The notes under the pieces were generated by a model, which was not told the origin of the DNA, did no database searches, and was given only the letters and a program-made list of their open reading frames with translations. Positions 18,065 to 27,793 of a stretch of 28,235 nucleotides of DNA are shown here, in pieces; position 1 is the first letter of the stretch; the number at the start of each line of letters is the position of its first letter. Made by a program: the position numbers and the translations under genes. Origin of the DNA: CAIVSN01 sp043778375 (GTDB lineage: Bacteria; Patescibacteriota; Gracilibacteria; BD1-5; UBA2023); NCBI GenBank assembly GCA_043778375.1, contig JAYWGH010000026.1, forward strand, positions 1 to 28,235, in the 5' to 3' direction.

Positions 18065-19519
18065 ATGAACCTCCACCACTCCACCCTTCTCGAACTCCGT
18101 GATATGATACTATCGGGATCTACTTCACAGTCCGATATTTTTGCGCATTTTCGCGCTCGAGCAGAAGCTCTCGGACCAAGGCTCGGAGCAACCTCATATA
18201 TCGCAGATACTCCTGCCGTATTCGCATCACTCAGATCGCCCCTCGCCGGTCTTCCTCTTGGGATCAAAGATGTTTTTTGTGAATCAGGAATCGTGACCTC
18301 TGCTGGATCAAAGGTGCTTACTGGATTTATACCGCCGTACACAGGGACGATCATTAATAGACTAAAATCCGCAGGTGGTCATCGACTCGCTACCTGCCAT
18401 ATGGATGAGTTCGCGATGGGATCGAGCGGTGAGAATTGTGCATTTGGTCCTGCTCGCAATCCTTGGGCAGAAGATCGAGTCCCAGGTGGGTCAAGCTCCG
18501 GCTCCGCCGTCGCTGTCGCCGCAGGGATAGTCCCTGCAAGTCTCGGTACCGATACGGGTGGGTCAGTTCGTACCCCAGCGAGCCTCTGTGGAATAGTCGG
18601 GTTCAAGCCTACATACGGTCGCAACTCACGATACGGAGTAATCGCAATGGCGAGTTCACTTGATTGTCCGGGGACATTTACTCGCAGCGTACGAGACGCG
18701 GCGTACCTCTACGAGATCACCGCAGGAGCAGACGAGCTCGACTCGACGAGTCTACGGTCTCCAGTCACGATCAACCCCGCGATCTGGGGTCGCAAAGACC
18801 TCTCAGGCATACGAGTTGGCGTCCCGAGCTCGTACTTTCGAGAGGGGCTCGATAGTGGAGTCTCACGCGAAGTGCGCAAAGCAATTGATACCATGAAGTC
18901 ACTTTGAGCCGAAATCATTAATATCGAGCTCCCGAGCTCAGACTACTGACTCGCTGTCTACTACATTATTATGGCCGCAGAAGCATCTACCAATCTCTCC
19001 CGCTACGACGGAATACGATTTGGACATACGAGCGCTCGTCCTGAAAATATCGCCCTCAATCGCTCGGAGGGTTTTGGTCCCGAGCCTACCAGACGCATCA
19101 TACTCGGATCATTTGTACTATCGAGTGGTTTTTATGATGCGTACTACAAGCGAGCAGCACTCGTGCGCGAGCTCATCCGAGATGACTTTGTGCAAGCCTT
19201 CAAACAAGTAGATGTGATTGTCGGCCCTGTTGTCCCAACTGTCGCCTGGAAAATCGGAGAAAAAGTCTCTGACCCCCTCAAGATGTACTTGGCAGATATC
19301 TATACGGTCCCTCCGAGTCTCGCTGGCATCCCTGGACTCTCGCTCCCAGTGGGATTTGCAGTGCCGGAGGATGAAAGTGGCGATACAATAGAGCTCCCGG
19401 TCGGACTTCATATGCTCGCTGCACACCTCGGAGAAGAGAAGTTATTTGAAGTTGCTCATGTACTCGAGAAAGCTCTCGCTCCAAGTCTCAAAAGTCGTAT
19501 CCCTCCTACAAATATCTAG
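18065..19519 (+). CDS. gatA: Asp/Glu-tRNA amidotransferase subunit A
   Basis: 484 residues, typical of GatA, with two TGA, stop TAG. It releases ammonia from glutamine for GatB, which turns Glu-tRNA(Gln) or Asp-tRNA(Asn) into the amide form. The amidase signature is complete: Lys68 in LPLGIKDVF, cis-Ser143 in PGGSSSGSAVAVAAG and nucleophile Ser167 in DTGGSVRTPAS, with the same spacings (75 and 24) as in known GatA. The first TGA sits in KSL-TGA-AEI, where GatA has a conserved LGAE, direct support for UGA as glycine. Frame continues into YYIIMAAEASTNLSRYDGIR, a strongly conserved block. gatB and gatC are outside the window. The next gene starts 1 nt after the stop. Confidence 0.93.
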
Positions 19520-19520
19520 C

Positions 19521-20367
19521 ATGCTTCTTGGGATATTCTCAGCGATTCTCGGTAGTGCCTCAACGATGTTTTATCGTCTGTCGATCGGACTTTGGACCTG
19601 AGGACGGAGCTCGTTTGTAGTACTCGGCAACTGGATTGGGATGCTCATGGCACTCGTACTCCTCTACACCCAGACAAGTTGGCTCAGTCATATAACTCTG
19701 CTCTCAGGAGCCGTATTCGTAGGACTCGCGATCAGTATCTACCACAATGGAAATCGTATCATAGAGCTCAACCGCTCTGAAAAACTCTCCACTCTCCAGC
19801 TTTTTGGAAATATTAGCACTTTTATCACGGTCGTAGTTGGATTTTTTATCTATGGGAATACTTCTATAGCAACTTTGGGAATAGTACTCTTGTGCGGAGT
19901 TATCCTCTTTGGAGCACAGTTTCATGGAGGAGTATTCCATCCACCAGCGTCCATCGTAAAAATTGTTACCACCTATACAATGTCAGCCATCAATGGACTC
20001 GTGATTGTCTGGCTGATACATAGCCTCACGAGTGTCGGATATTTTATCGCGAGTAGTATATTCTGCAACAGTCACCGCACTCATCATGATGACCTACAAG
20101 TGAACACTCCCCGAAGTATTCACTGGCACCAAAAAGTTTTACTTCTATCGCTCGATCGATGGGTTAATGTTCAATAGTGTGCGCTATATTCACTTCTTTT
20201 TGATCGGGACACTCGGACCAGTTATGACCACCCTCCTTGGCATGCTCTGAAATATCACAACTCTGATATTTGGGCGGATATTTCTCGGAGAGAAAAACTC
20301 ACTCCGAGAATGGAGTGTAAACATCCTCATCATGGTACTCGTTGGTATTGGCTTTTACCTCAAATAA
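19521..20367 (+). pseudogene. EamA-type (DMT) transporter, frameshifted
   Basis: The first frame (19521 to about 20048) encodes a protein starting MLLGIFSAILGSASTMFYR with helices typical of drug/metabolite transporters, including EKLSTLQLFGNISTFITVVVGFF, the repeat-end motif of EamA domains. It then leaves the family and stops at 20177. The +1 frame takes up hydrophobic sequence near 20050 (VVYSATVTALIMMTYK) and runs to TAA at 20365-20367. Three TGA codons in all. One extra base near 20040-20055 explains it. The end overlaps the photolyase ATG (TAATG) and the second half still looks conserved, so a base-call error or a very recent mutation is more likely than an old pseudogene. Substrate unknown. 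Confidence 0.65.
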
Positions 20368-21839
20368 TGCTCGCGCAACACTTCCTCTATAATCAACTCA
20401 GCACTCGCTACCTCGCTGAATGAGTGACGCATGCGTGCGTTATCATCCCGACTGATCCAGTCGTCTGACCTCGGGGAAAAGTACTCGATTTCCATCCTGC
20501 GTCTCAAGTACTCACCTACGCTGCAGCGAAAGAGTTCCTCGCTGAACTCTCTCTCCAGGGGATTCTTACTGAGTTTGTCATCTCCCCGACCTATCGCATG
20601 GGTCTCTGAGATTTTGTCGAGCGCACGGGAGTGTGAGAAATAGTAATGATGGACTCTTCTGAGGGATATATCCGCAAGAAGTTTGTTCGTATCACCGAGC
20701 TCCTCGGTGATAGGAGTATCAAGCTCTCGACCTTTGCGAACCGCGAATTTATATGTGAGATCGACGAATTTCGAGCAAAGTACGCAAAGCCTCCGCTCCT
20801 CGAGTATTTTTACCGGTACATGCGGACTCGTACTGGGCTCCTCATGGTCGATGGGAAGCCTGAAGGGGGAGCTTGGAACTACGATCACGAGAACCGAAAG
20901 TTTGATCGTACGCATACTCCCGCTGATCACTGGCAGCCACCCGAGACTCCCGAGCTCCGTGAGGCGAGAGAGTTTTATTGCTATACCTGAGCTTGTATTT
21001 TCCCAACTTCTCGGAGCGCTGCGCTTGAGCTTTTTGCTGATTTTCTCGAGCGTCATCTCGGGAAATTTGGGGATCTCGAGGACGCTATGTATCAGGGGGA
21101 TGATCTCGTGCATCATTCACTCATATCTACGGCTCTGAGTATGGGACTCCTCTCACCTCTCGAGGTATGTACTCGGGTCGCAGCTGCCGTTGCTCCACTT
21201 GCGGCGAGAGAAGGATTTATCCGGCAAATCATCGGGTGGCGAGAATATGTACACCAGTTTTTTGAGTTCTACCAGGACGACATCCATACAGTAAATCACT
21301 TTGCACACACCACTCCTCTCCCGAGCTTTTTCTGGGGGAAAAGGTATGGCGCAGAGGCCTCTCCACTTGGCATGAAATGCGTTGACAAAGTGATCGAGCG
21401 AGTCGATAGACTCGCGTACTCTCATCATATCGAGAGACTCATGGTGATCGGCAACTTTACTCTCCTCTCGGGTCACGATCCTCACAGCGTAAATCACTGG
21501 TTTTGGGAGCAGTACGCAGATGCCTATGAGTGGTCAGTAACTCCAAATGTGATCGCAATGAGCCAATTTGCCGATGGTGGACGACTTGCCTCAAAGCCCT
21601 ATATCGCGAGTGCAAACTACATCGATAAAATGTCCGACTCTTGCAAAGGGTGCAAATACGACAAATCAGAAAAATATGGGGATACTGCGTGCCCTTTTAA
21701 CTATCTGTACTGGAGCTTTGTAGATACGCATCGTGACGAGTTCATTCGAGGAAGACAGCCATTTATCCTCAATCAACTCCCAAAACTTGATCTCATAAAG
21801 CTCCAAGAGCAAAAGAAGATTTTTTTGGAGCGGATGTAG
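20367..21839 (+). CDS. (6-4) photolyase of the Fe-S cryptochrome family
   Basis: 490 residues, five TGA, stop TAG. It belongs to the deoxyribodipyrimidine photolyase-related group (COG3046; Agrobacterium PhrB type), flavin enzymes that repair UV lesions with light and carry a [4Fe-4S] cluster. The four ligand cysteines are Cys338 (LGMKCVDK), Cys426 and Cys429 (DSCKGCKYD) and Cys442 (TACPFN). Their spacings of 88, 3 and 13 equal those of PhrB. The FAD-binding region includes GFIRQIIGWREYVHQFF and NHWFWEQYADAYEWSVTPNV. N-terminal DPRP domain: FHPASQ near residue 42 and YRMGL-Gly-DFVE near 78. ATG overlaps the transporter stop. Ends 8 nt from the convergent aspS. Confidence 0.9.
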
Positions 21840-21847
21840 TAGAAATT

Positions 21848-23644
21848 CTACTTTCCAGACTGCACTCTTACCGAGATATGCAACTCTCGCAGCTGCTTCT
21901 CATCCACCTCAGTCGGGGCTTCCATCATCGTGTCCTCGGCTTTTCCTGACTTCGGAAACGCATAGATCTCACGAATATTTGCCTCATCTCGAAGAATCAT
22001 CAAAAACCGATCGAATCCAAATGCAAACCCGCCGTGTGGAGGGACTCCGTACTGAAATGCATTGTACATCGCTCCAAATTTTGCCTTCACTTCAGTCTCT
22101 CCCTTCCCAACTATCTCAAAAGCTTTCACGAGTGCTGCTATATCATGATTTCGCACTGATCCTGAGAGGATCTCATACCCATTACAAGCGAGATCATACT
22201 GGCATCCATAGATATCGAGTGGGTCTGGTGTACCGTCAAATGCAGTCGCTCCACCATGTGGCATCGAGAATGGATTATGTTCAAAGTCATACGATCCATC
22301 GTCTTTTAGCTCGTACATTGGGAAGTCAGTAATCCATGTAAACGCGAGCTCACTTGATTTTGCAAGTCCAAAAGTAGTACCTATTGCAGAGCGTACTTTC
22401 CCGAGGACTTTGTTGACAAGTTTTCGCTCACCTGCTCCAAAAAATAAGACATCTCCCGGTTTTGGAGCAAATCTCGCCTCGAGGGCTGCGAGCTCACCTC
22501 CTGCAAAAAACTTGAGAATCGGAGACTTTGGCCCCTCGGCCTCATAGATAATATATGCAAGCCCCTTTGCCCCTTCTGCCTGAGCAACTGCAGTAAGAGC
22601 GTCTATCTCAGAGCGAGTGAGAGACCCCTCTCGTCCTGCAAGTGCGTCGAGTTTCATCGCTTTGACCACACCACCATCCGCGACTGCACTCGCAAAAACT
22701 GAGAATCCTGAGCCTCTAAAATCCTCACTCATATTCTCAAACTTTAGCCCAAACCGGAGATCGGGCTTGTCCGATCCGTACTGATCGAGTGCCTGAGTGT
22801 GCGTCAGTCTCGTAAACACCGGAGTTACAACTGTTTTCTCAGGTGTGAGATCTCGTACGAGATCAAGCGCAAAGGACTCAGCAACTGCGAGTATATCCTC
22901 CTGCTCAACAAAGCTCATCTCGCAGTCGATCTGGTAGAATTCACACGAGTGACGATCTGCTCGGGGGTCCTCATCACGAAAACACGGCGCAATCTGAAAA
23001 TACTTGTCGATCCCACCAACCATGAGGAGTTGCTTATACTGCTGAGGAGCTTGTGGGAGAGCGTAGAATTTCCCATGATGAAGTCGCGACGGAATGAGAA
23101 AATCTCGTGCCCCCTCAGGAGAGGAAGCTGTAAAAATCGGAGTTTGTACTTCGAGAAATGAACGACTACTAAACCAGTCTCGAGTATATTTATTCATCCG
23201 AGCTCGGAACTCTATTGCCTCGAGTACAGGACGACGCCTGAGGTCGAGATAGCGATGCTTGAGGCGTATTTCCTCGTTTGCGGCACTGGTATCCGAGATT
23301 TCAAAAGGTGGGAGTTTGGACGCAGAGAGGATAGTCGCCTCGGTTACGAGGACTTCGACCCCCCCAGTGACGATCTTGTCGTTGAGTTGACCTGCTGGAC
23401 GGGCACGCACAATTCCTGTGATATTGATCACAAATTCACTCCTGTATCCCTCCGCGAGAGTTGCAGCTGCGGGAGTAGTTCCCTCGGCAGTATCGTAGAC
23501 TGTTTGAGTTATGCCGTAGCGATCGCGCATATCGATGAATACGACTCCGCCGTGGTCGCGACGATTGGCGACCCAGCCAGAGAGGATAACGGTAGTTCAG
23601 ATATGGGCGGTGGTAAGTTGTCCGCAGGTATGAGTTCGATGCAT
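21848..23644 (-). CDS. aspS: Aspartyl-tRNA synthetase
   Basis: 598 residues, bacterial-type length, one TGA, stop TAG. Order: anticodon-binding OB domain at the N-terminus (LSGWVANRRDHGGVVFIDMRDRYG is split as LSGWVANRRDHGG and VVFIDMRDRYG), class II motif 2 with CFRDEDPRADRHSCEFYQID, the GAD insertion domain with FFGAGERKLVNKVLG, and motif 3 GGFAFGFDRFLMILRD. Codon 16 is TGA in TTAHI-TGA-TTV, where bacterial AspRS has a near-invariant glycine. The ATG at 23644 gives the normal start MHRTHTCGQL. Upstream is a structured leader that looks like a T-box, so expression may respond to uncharged tRNA-Asp. Together with GatA it may serve the indirect Asn route if it is non-discriminating. Confidence 0.94.
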
Positions 23645-23824
23645 AAATAGGGGGGAATAAAAAAACACACAATAACTTGCGTGCTTCGGTCTCCGTGAGG
23701 AGAAGGTGCCACCGAGGCTCATACTTGTATACTCTGTAACGGGAGTGCCCGGGAGAATCTACTTGAGCTTTCGCCTTTTCTCTCTCCAGCTCGCGGGTGT
23801 TGACCGCTCAAGTGCTGTTGTGAC
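23645..23824 (-). promoter_or_regulatory. T-box-like riboswitch leader of aspS
   Basis: About 180 nt of untranslated leader precede aspS. Read 5' to 3' on the minus strand it has: an 8-bp helix ACTTGAGC/GCTCAAGT enclosing GCGAGCTGG; a GTAG element; a CTCCCGTTACAG element as found before the antiterminator in many T-boxes; then CTCGGTGGCACC, close to the T-box core (GGTGGNACC). UCGGU pairs with ACCGA and CUCC with GGAG around the bulge (23686-23715). The bulge UGGC would pair with a GCCA tRNA end; tRNA-Asp carries G73. A terminator follows. The classical stem I specifier loop is not clear; GAT at 23757-23759 is a candidate Asp codon. Confidence 0.58.
23659..23683 (-). terminator. Terminator of the aspS leader
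   Basis: Minus strand: CACGCAA (23677-23683), loop GTTA, TTGTGTG (23666-23672), then seven T (23659-23665). Stem 7 bp with one G-T pair, extendable by AAG with the first T residues. The extended stem would take bases from the 3' arm of the antiterminator, as needed for a switch. It lies only about 15 nt before the aspS ATG. Confidence 0.6.
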
Positions 23825-23830
23825 TCACCT

Positions 23831-23880
23831 ATCATATAAAACTCGTACATATTTGCAAATCAGACCCCCCATAATACAAT
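23831..23880. promoter_or_regulatory. Divergent promoters sharing one -35 box
   Basis: The palindrome ATTTGCAAAT (23851-23860) holds TTGCAA at 23853-23858, which reads the same on both strands. On the minus strand, 16 nt on, lies TATGAT (23831-23836), giving the aspS leader. On the plus strand, also 16 nt on, lies TACAAT (23875-23880), giving the membrane protein gene at 23903. Polymerase cannot occupy both at once. Confidence 0.5.
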
Positions 23881-23902
23881 CAAAATACTTTTATCCCATT
23901 TT

Positions 23903-25309
23903 ATGCCCGTTTTCCTCAAACAGTATCTCCTCTCACTCGAGCTCATAGGACGAGATATACTCACCCTCTATCGCAACTTTTGGCACTGGAATCTCTCTAA
24001 GATCGTTATCCTCGGAGCCTGCACACTCCTCGCCACCCTGCTTTCTCTCCCATTCATCGGGATCATCTGGTGGCTCGTAACACGTCTCGTCGGATCGCTC
24101 GATACCAGTGTGATAGCAAGGCTCATGAGCGAGGGAACACTCGATCCTGAGTCACTTACACTCCTCATGAATCATGGCTGGACACTTTTTGGTGTCATCT
24201 TTGCTAGTGCTATGATACTCGGGGTATTTATTCTCCTCCTGAGTTATGGATACTTCCTTCTATTGCGAGTATACAGTAGCTACCTCGAGGGGGTGAGACT
24301 TCCTCTCCGAGCAAATATCTACTGGAAACCTACGTACATCGCTAAATTCACTACTATTTTTGGTTGGACAACGCTCGCTATCCTCATACCCGGGACTCTT
24401 TGAGCGCTCTATTTCTTTGGACTCTTTACTCTTGAGCAGACGGGTATCATAGATGTCAAAAACGATCTCCACAAGCAAATTCTTGGCGTCCTCTCGCTAA
24501 CTGGGCTTATTGTTACACTGACGGCGATAGTGTATATGATCGTGCGCACGATGATGGGAAACATGTATTTCACCCTCTGGGATGGAAGTAAAAAGCCTGT
24601 AAGCACTGGACTCTCATTTGTAAAGGCCTCATGGGAACTCACTCGTGGATCAGTAGCTCAGATTATTTGTCTACTCATACCAGCTATTCTCATTATAAGT
24701 ACGATCACTTACGGGCTCGAGCGAATACATATCGAGCGCGATATCGCGAGTATCGTAGAACGCACAAATGCAGAGCTCTCTCTCCCTAGCACAAAATATA
24801 AAAGTGATCACGAATACGTAAACCTTGTCCTCGCGCCATGAAGCGAACTTTCAAGAGCAAGCGAGTATGCTCGGGATAAAATTGCAAGCAACTTTGCTCA
24901 ATCTAAGCTTACGGCTGATGTGGAGTATATCCGCAGTATATACCCATTTGTACTTGAAGCAGGGTCTCTCGATAAGACATCAGATCTCGCTTGGAATATT
25001 GGCATGGGGATAGTTTCATTCTTTCTTTTAGAGGGTGCTATGCTCATGGTATACTTTAGTATTTTTCATATCCTACGAGCAAATCAGTCGAAAGTGCCTC
25101 GTACTACAGAGTCATCTAATAGACGAGAAATACCAAAAAAAGCGCCAAAAAAAGTAATGGCCAAAGCAATCGAAAAAAAAGAAGCCTCAAAAGTAAAAGC
25201 TACTCCAACCAAAAAGACTCAAGTCTCTCCGCCAGAAAAAGCACCAAATAAACCAAAAACTCCCGCTAAGAAGAAACCTATCGCAAAGAAGGTTGCAAAA
25301 GTAAAATAA
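23903..25309 (+). CDS. Polytopic membrane protein with Lys/Pro-rich tail
   Basis: 468 residues, two TGA, stop TAA. A short amphipathic N-terminus precedes about six membrane helices (about residues 32-60, 90-120, 150-180, 195-220, 255-275 and 365-390). A soluble helical loop lies between the last two, at about residues 280-350. The last 70 residues are a disordered basic tail built of Lys, Pro, Ala and Thr (for example KKAPKKVMAKAIEKKEASK). Such tails bind acidic polymers, membranes or nucleic acids in other proteins, but its role here is unknown. I recognise no family. The first ATG after the shared divergent promoter was used. A strong terminator follows. Confidence 0.72.
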
Positions 25310-25318
25310 CCTCACAAG

Positions 25319-25348
25319 AAAATCCCCCTACGTGCAGGGGGATTTTTT
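25319..25348. terminator. Bidirectional intrinsic terminator
   Basis: AAAATCCCCCT (25319-25329), loop ACGTGC, AGGGGGATTTT (25336-25346), a perfect 11-bp stem followed by a six-T run (25343-25348). The A run on the other side lets it also end the convergent beta-propeller gene transcript (stop at 25360-25362). Confidence 0.85.
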
Positions 25349-25359
25349 ATACGCTAGAC

Positions 25360-27663
25360 CTACTTTATCATAGCAGGCATAATAGAGACTGGCTGATCTG
25401 CTCTTGGTGAGAGTTTCACAGAGCCTTTGGTTACTAGTCCAGTATCGAGCGCCTCGATCTTTGCCCGTGAGAGTGTGTAGACTCGATCTCCCGCGTATGC
25501 TACTCGATCGATGAAGTTCTCAGACTGATTCCAGAGATTCTGCATCTTATATGCTCCAAGTCCAGCATCAGCGTAACAGTAGTTTGGTATATAGCTCGGT
25601 TGCCCATCACTACATACTTCCTCTCCACTGATAAGCTTACGACAAGTTCGTGCTACTGGTTTATACTGGGCACATTCTTTATCGAGTGCAGCTTTGAGAG
25701 CTGTGTCATCCCAGACGAGATGGCTTGTACGAGCTATCTCGCGGACTACTCATTTTGCGTCACCAGACTTGATCGAGAGTGCAACCATACCCTGAAATAC
25801 ATCTTTGTAGTTGTATGGGTCTTTAGAGTCTACAGGAGTGTTGATCTGCATTGGGAGGTAGAGTGTGTTGCGAGCTGCGTTCCATACAAAGAGTCGTGGA
25901 TTATTCAGAGCTTCACTAAAGCTCCCTGCTCCTCCAAGTGTGAGAGTCCCCTCTTGTTTTGGATTTTTTACATCCGATACATCATAGAGATCTACCTTTA
26001 CCCCACCATTCATTGTCCCTCCCCAACTTGCGGACACGGTATCATACCCGATACCGATAAGTCTATTTGCGTCATATGGATGGAGGTAGGTCGAGTATCC
26101 TGGGATTTTGAGCTCACCGAGAATCTTTGGTGACTTTGAGTCAGTCAAACTCACGACATAGAGAGGATCAATCTGCTGAAATGTTACGAGATAGAGACGA
26201 TCTCCGATAAATCTCGCTGATTGGAAATTCTCCCCCACTCCAAGTCCCTTGAGTTCACTCACCTTTGCAAAAGTCGGTGAGAGAATAGAGAGAATAGACT
26301 CTTGCTTGCTACGATTCCCGGTTGTTTGAGTCACAGTGCGAAGCTCTCCATTTGCTGCCTCATCGATCGCGTAGTCAGAGATGAGCGTCCCAGTTACTAC
26401 GGTAGTTCTCAGATACTTTGGTCGGAGAAACTGTGTATCAAACTGATGGATCACCGTCTGAGATCCTGGCTCCATAAATCTACTCATACAGCTCACTGCT
26501 GGGTCCATAGAACAGTTCCATCCAGAGTTCGAGTAGAGAGAAGACGCGAGATAGAGTTTGCCACTTGCAGCGAGGTACGCCTTACCGACATCTCCAAACA
26601 TGAGAGTAGATGCGGCTCTCGCTGTAGCACTGCGAGTATTGATCCGAGTGATAGCTGTAAAACTCGGAGTAAAGTTATAGTTTGCAAGAGTATTTACATC
26701 CGGTAGTACGTAGCTAATAGAGCTACATCCTGCAGCATCCACTTCTGAGAGCCTACGCATATCTCGTGCAGCCTTGATCGCTGTATCAACATTTGCGGTA
26801 TTTTTACGAGCAATAAAATCTATCCGCTTTGGGAGTACATTCTCTGTACTAAAGTCCGCAGAGAGCTTGTCGAGGTCAAGCTGGAGGCTGTCTCCCTGTA
26901 CCTTTGGGAGGTATCGGTCGTATGGAAAATTAAAGCTCGTATTGGTCATGAGTGTCAGCTGACCATCTACCATACGAGCTTCTCGCACCATTCCATCGAT
27001 CTGCGTATATCGCTCGATCACTGGCTTTGCTCGATTGGAGATATCATAGACTACGACAATAGATTTATTTGAGCGATCTATCCAAGCCATTTTAAAGCTC
27101 TCGCGATAAAAATACTTTGAAGCAACTGCGATCATGCGATTCCCATCAAGAAATAACTCAGCCGAGTTAAACTCACTCGGAAGAAGAATCTTGCTCACAA
27201 GCTCAAGTGAATCGTTTGCACGATTTATGTAGATCGCCCCGTCCTCAGATCGTGCAGTATAGAGATATTGCCCATCGGTCTTTACCTTCTCAGGCTCATC
27301 CACGCCGAGTGTCCGAGTATTTGTGGTAGAGTAGTCTCCACCACTCCTTGCAACAGTAGACTCAGATTTAGAGCTGGTAGGTACCATAGCAGCAGTTGGT
27401 ACCGCCATATCTCCCTTGATCATTGGACTAAAATACTGATTGCGCCCCTGTTTTTCATAGTATGACTCCATAAAGTCTGCCACCTTGCTGCGCATATCAC
27501 CACAACTTTTAAAAGTCTGGAGTTTAAAGTCTAGAGCGGCACTCGCAGGCTTTTTAGTGATCAGTGAGTCATCTATCGTCAGAGCACTCACACTCGAGGA
27601 TACAGACTGGAGTACGAGACTCCCGATGAGAAGTCCAAGGAAAAAATAAGAAGGTGTTTTCAT
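25360..27663 (-). CDS. Secreted beta-propeller protein (Beta_propel family)
   Basis: 767 residues, one TGA near the C-terminus, stop TAG. A signal peptide (MKTPSYFFLGLLIGSLVLQS) is followed by a domain matching the PF09826/COG4880 pattern: SKSESTVARSGGDYSTTNTR with TLGVDEPEKVKTDGQYLYTA, close to the family hallmark 'yS.TNvQv.GVDEpDivKtDG.yiY'. Propeller-type blades follow (DISNRAKPVIERY, VSLTDSKSPKILGELKIPGY, DVSDVKNPKQEGTL). Past the TGA the frame continues with VVREIARTSHLVWDD and a four-Cys segment (KECAQYKPVARTC, GEEVCSDG, YCYAD), likely disulfide-bonded. It acts outside the cell, probably in binding; the ligand is unknown. The ATG at 27663 fits the signal peptide. Possible promoter TTGAAG, 16 nt, TAGGAT lies about 35 nt upstream. 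Confidence 0.85.
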
Positions 27664-27793
27664 AGAGTAGGTAAAAAAATATTACCCAATCATCCTATGA
27701 GACTTGATACCAACTTCAAATCCTGGAAGTAAAAAATATGTGACGACTCAGTGATGCTCAAGTGAAGACCCTCTCTCAGGCACAGCTCATGGG

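Noticed and set aside
23597..23599. TGA read as tryptophan (table 4)
   Set aside because: Trp at the start of AspRS, in GatA LGAE or in GENVA would break invariant glycines; Gly fits all of them.
25600..26133. A 177-codon plus-strand open frame
   Set aside because: It is antisense to the beta-propeller gene and the start has no promoter or ribosome site; composition is that of a shadow frame.
27664..27793. Riboswitch-like sequence (CTGAGA-type string) before the beta-propeller gene
   Set aside because: Only a short string recalls a TPP or glycine riboswitch; the remaining conserved elements and helices are missing.
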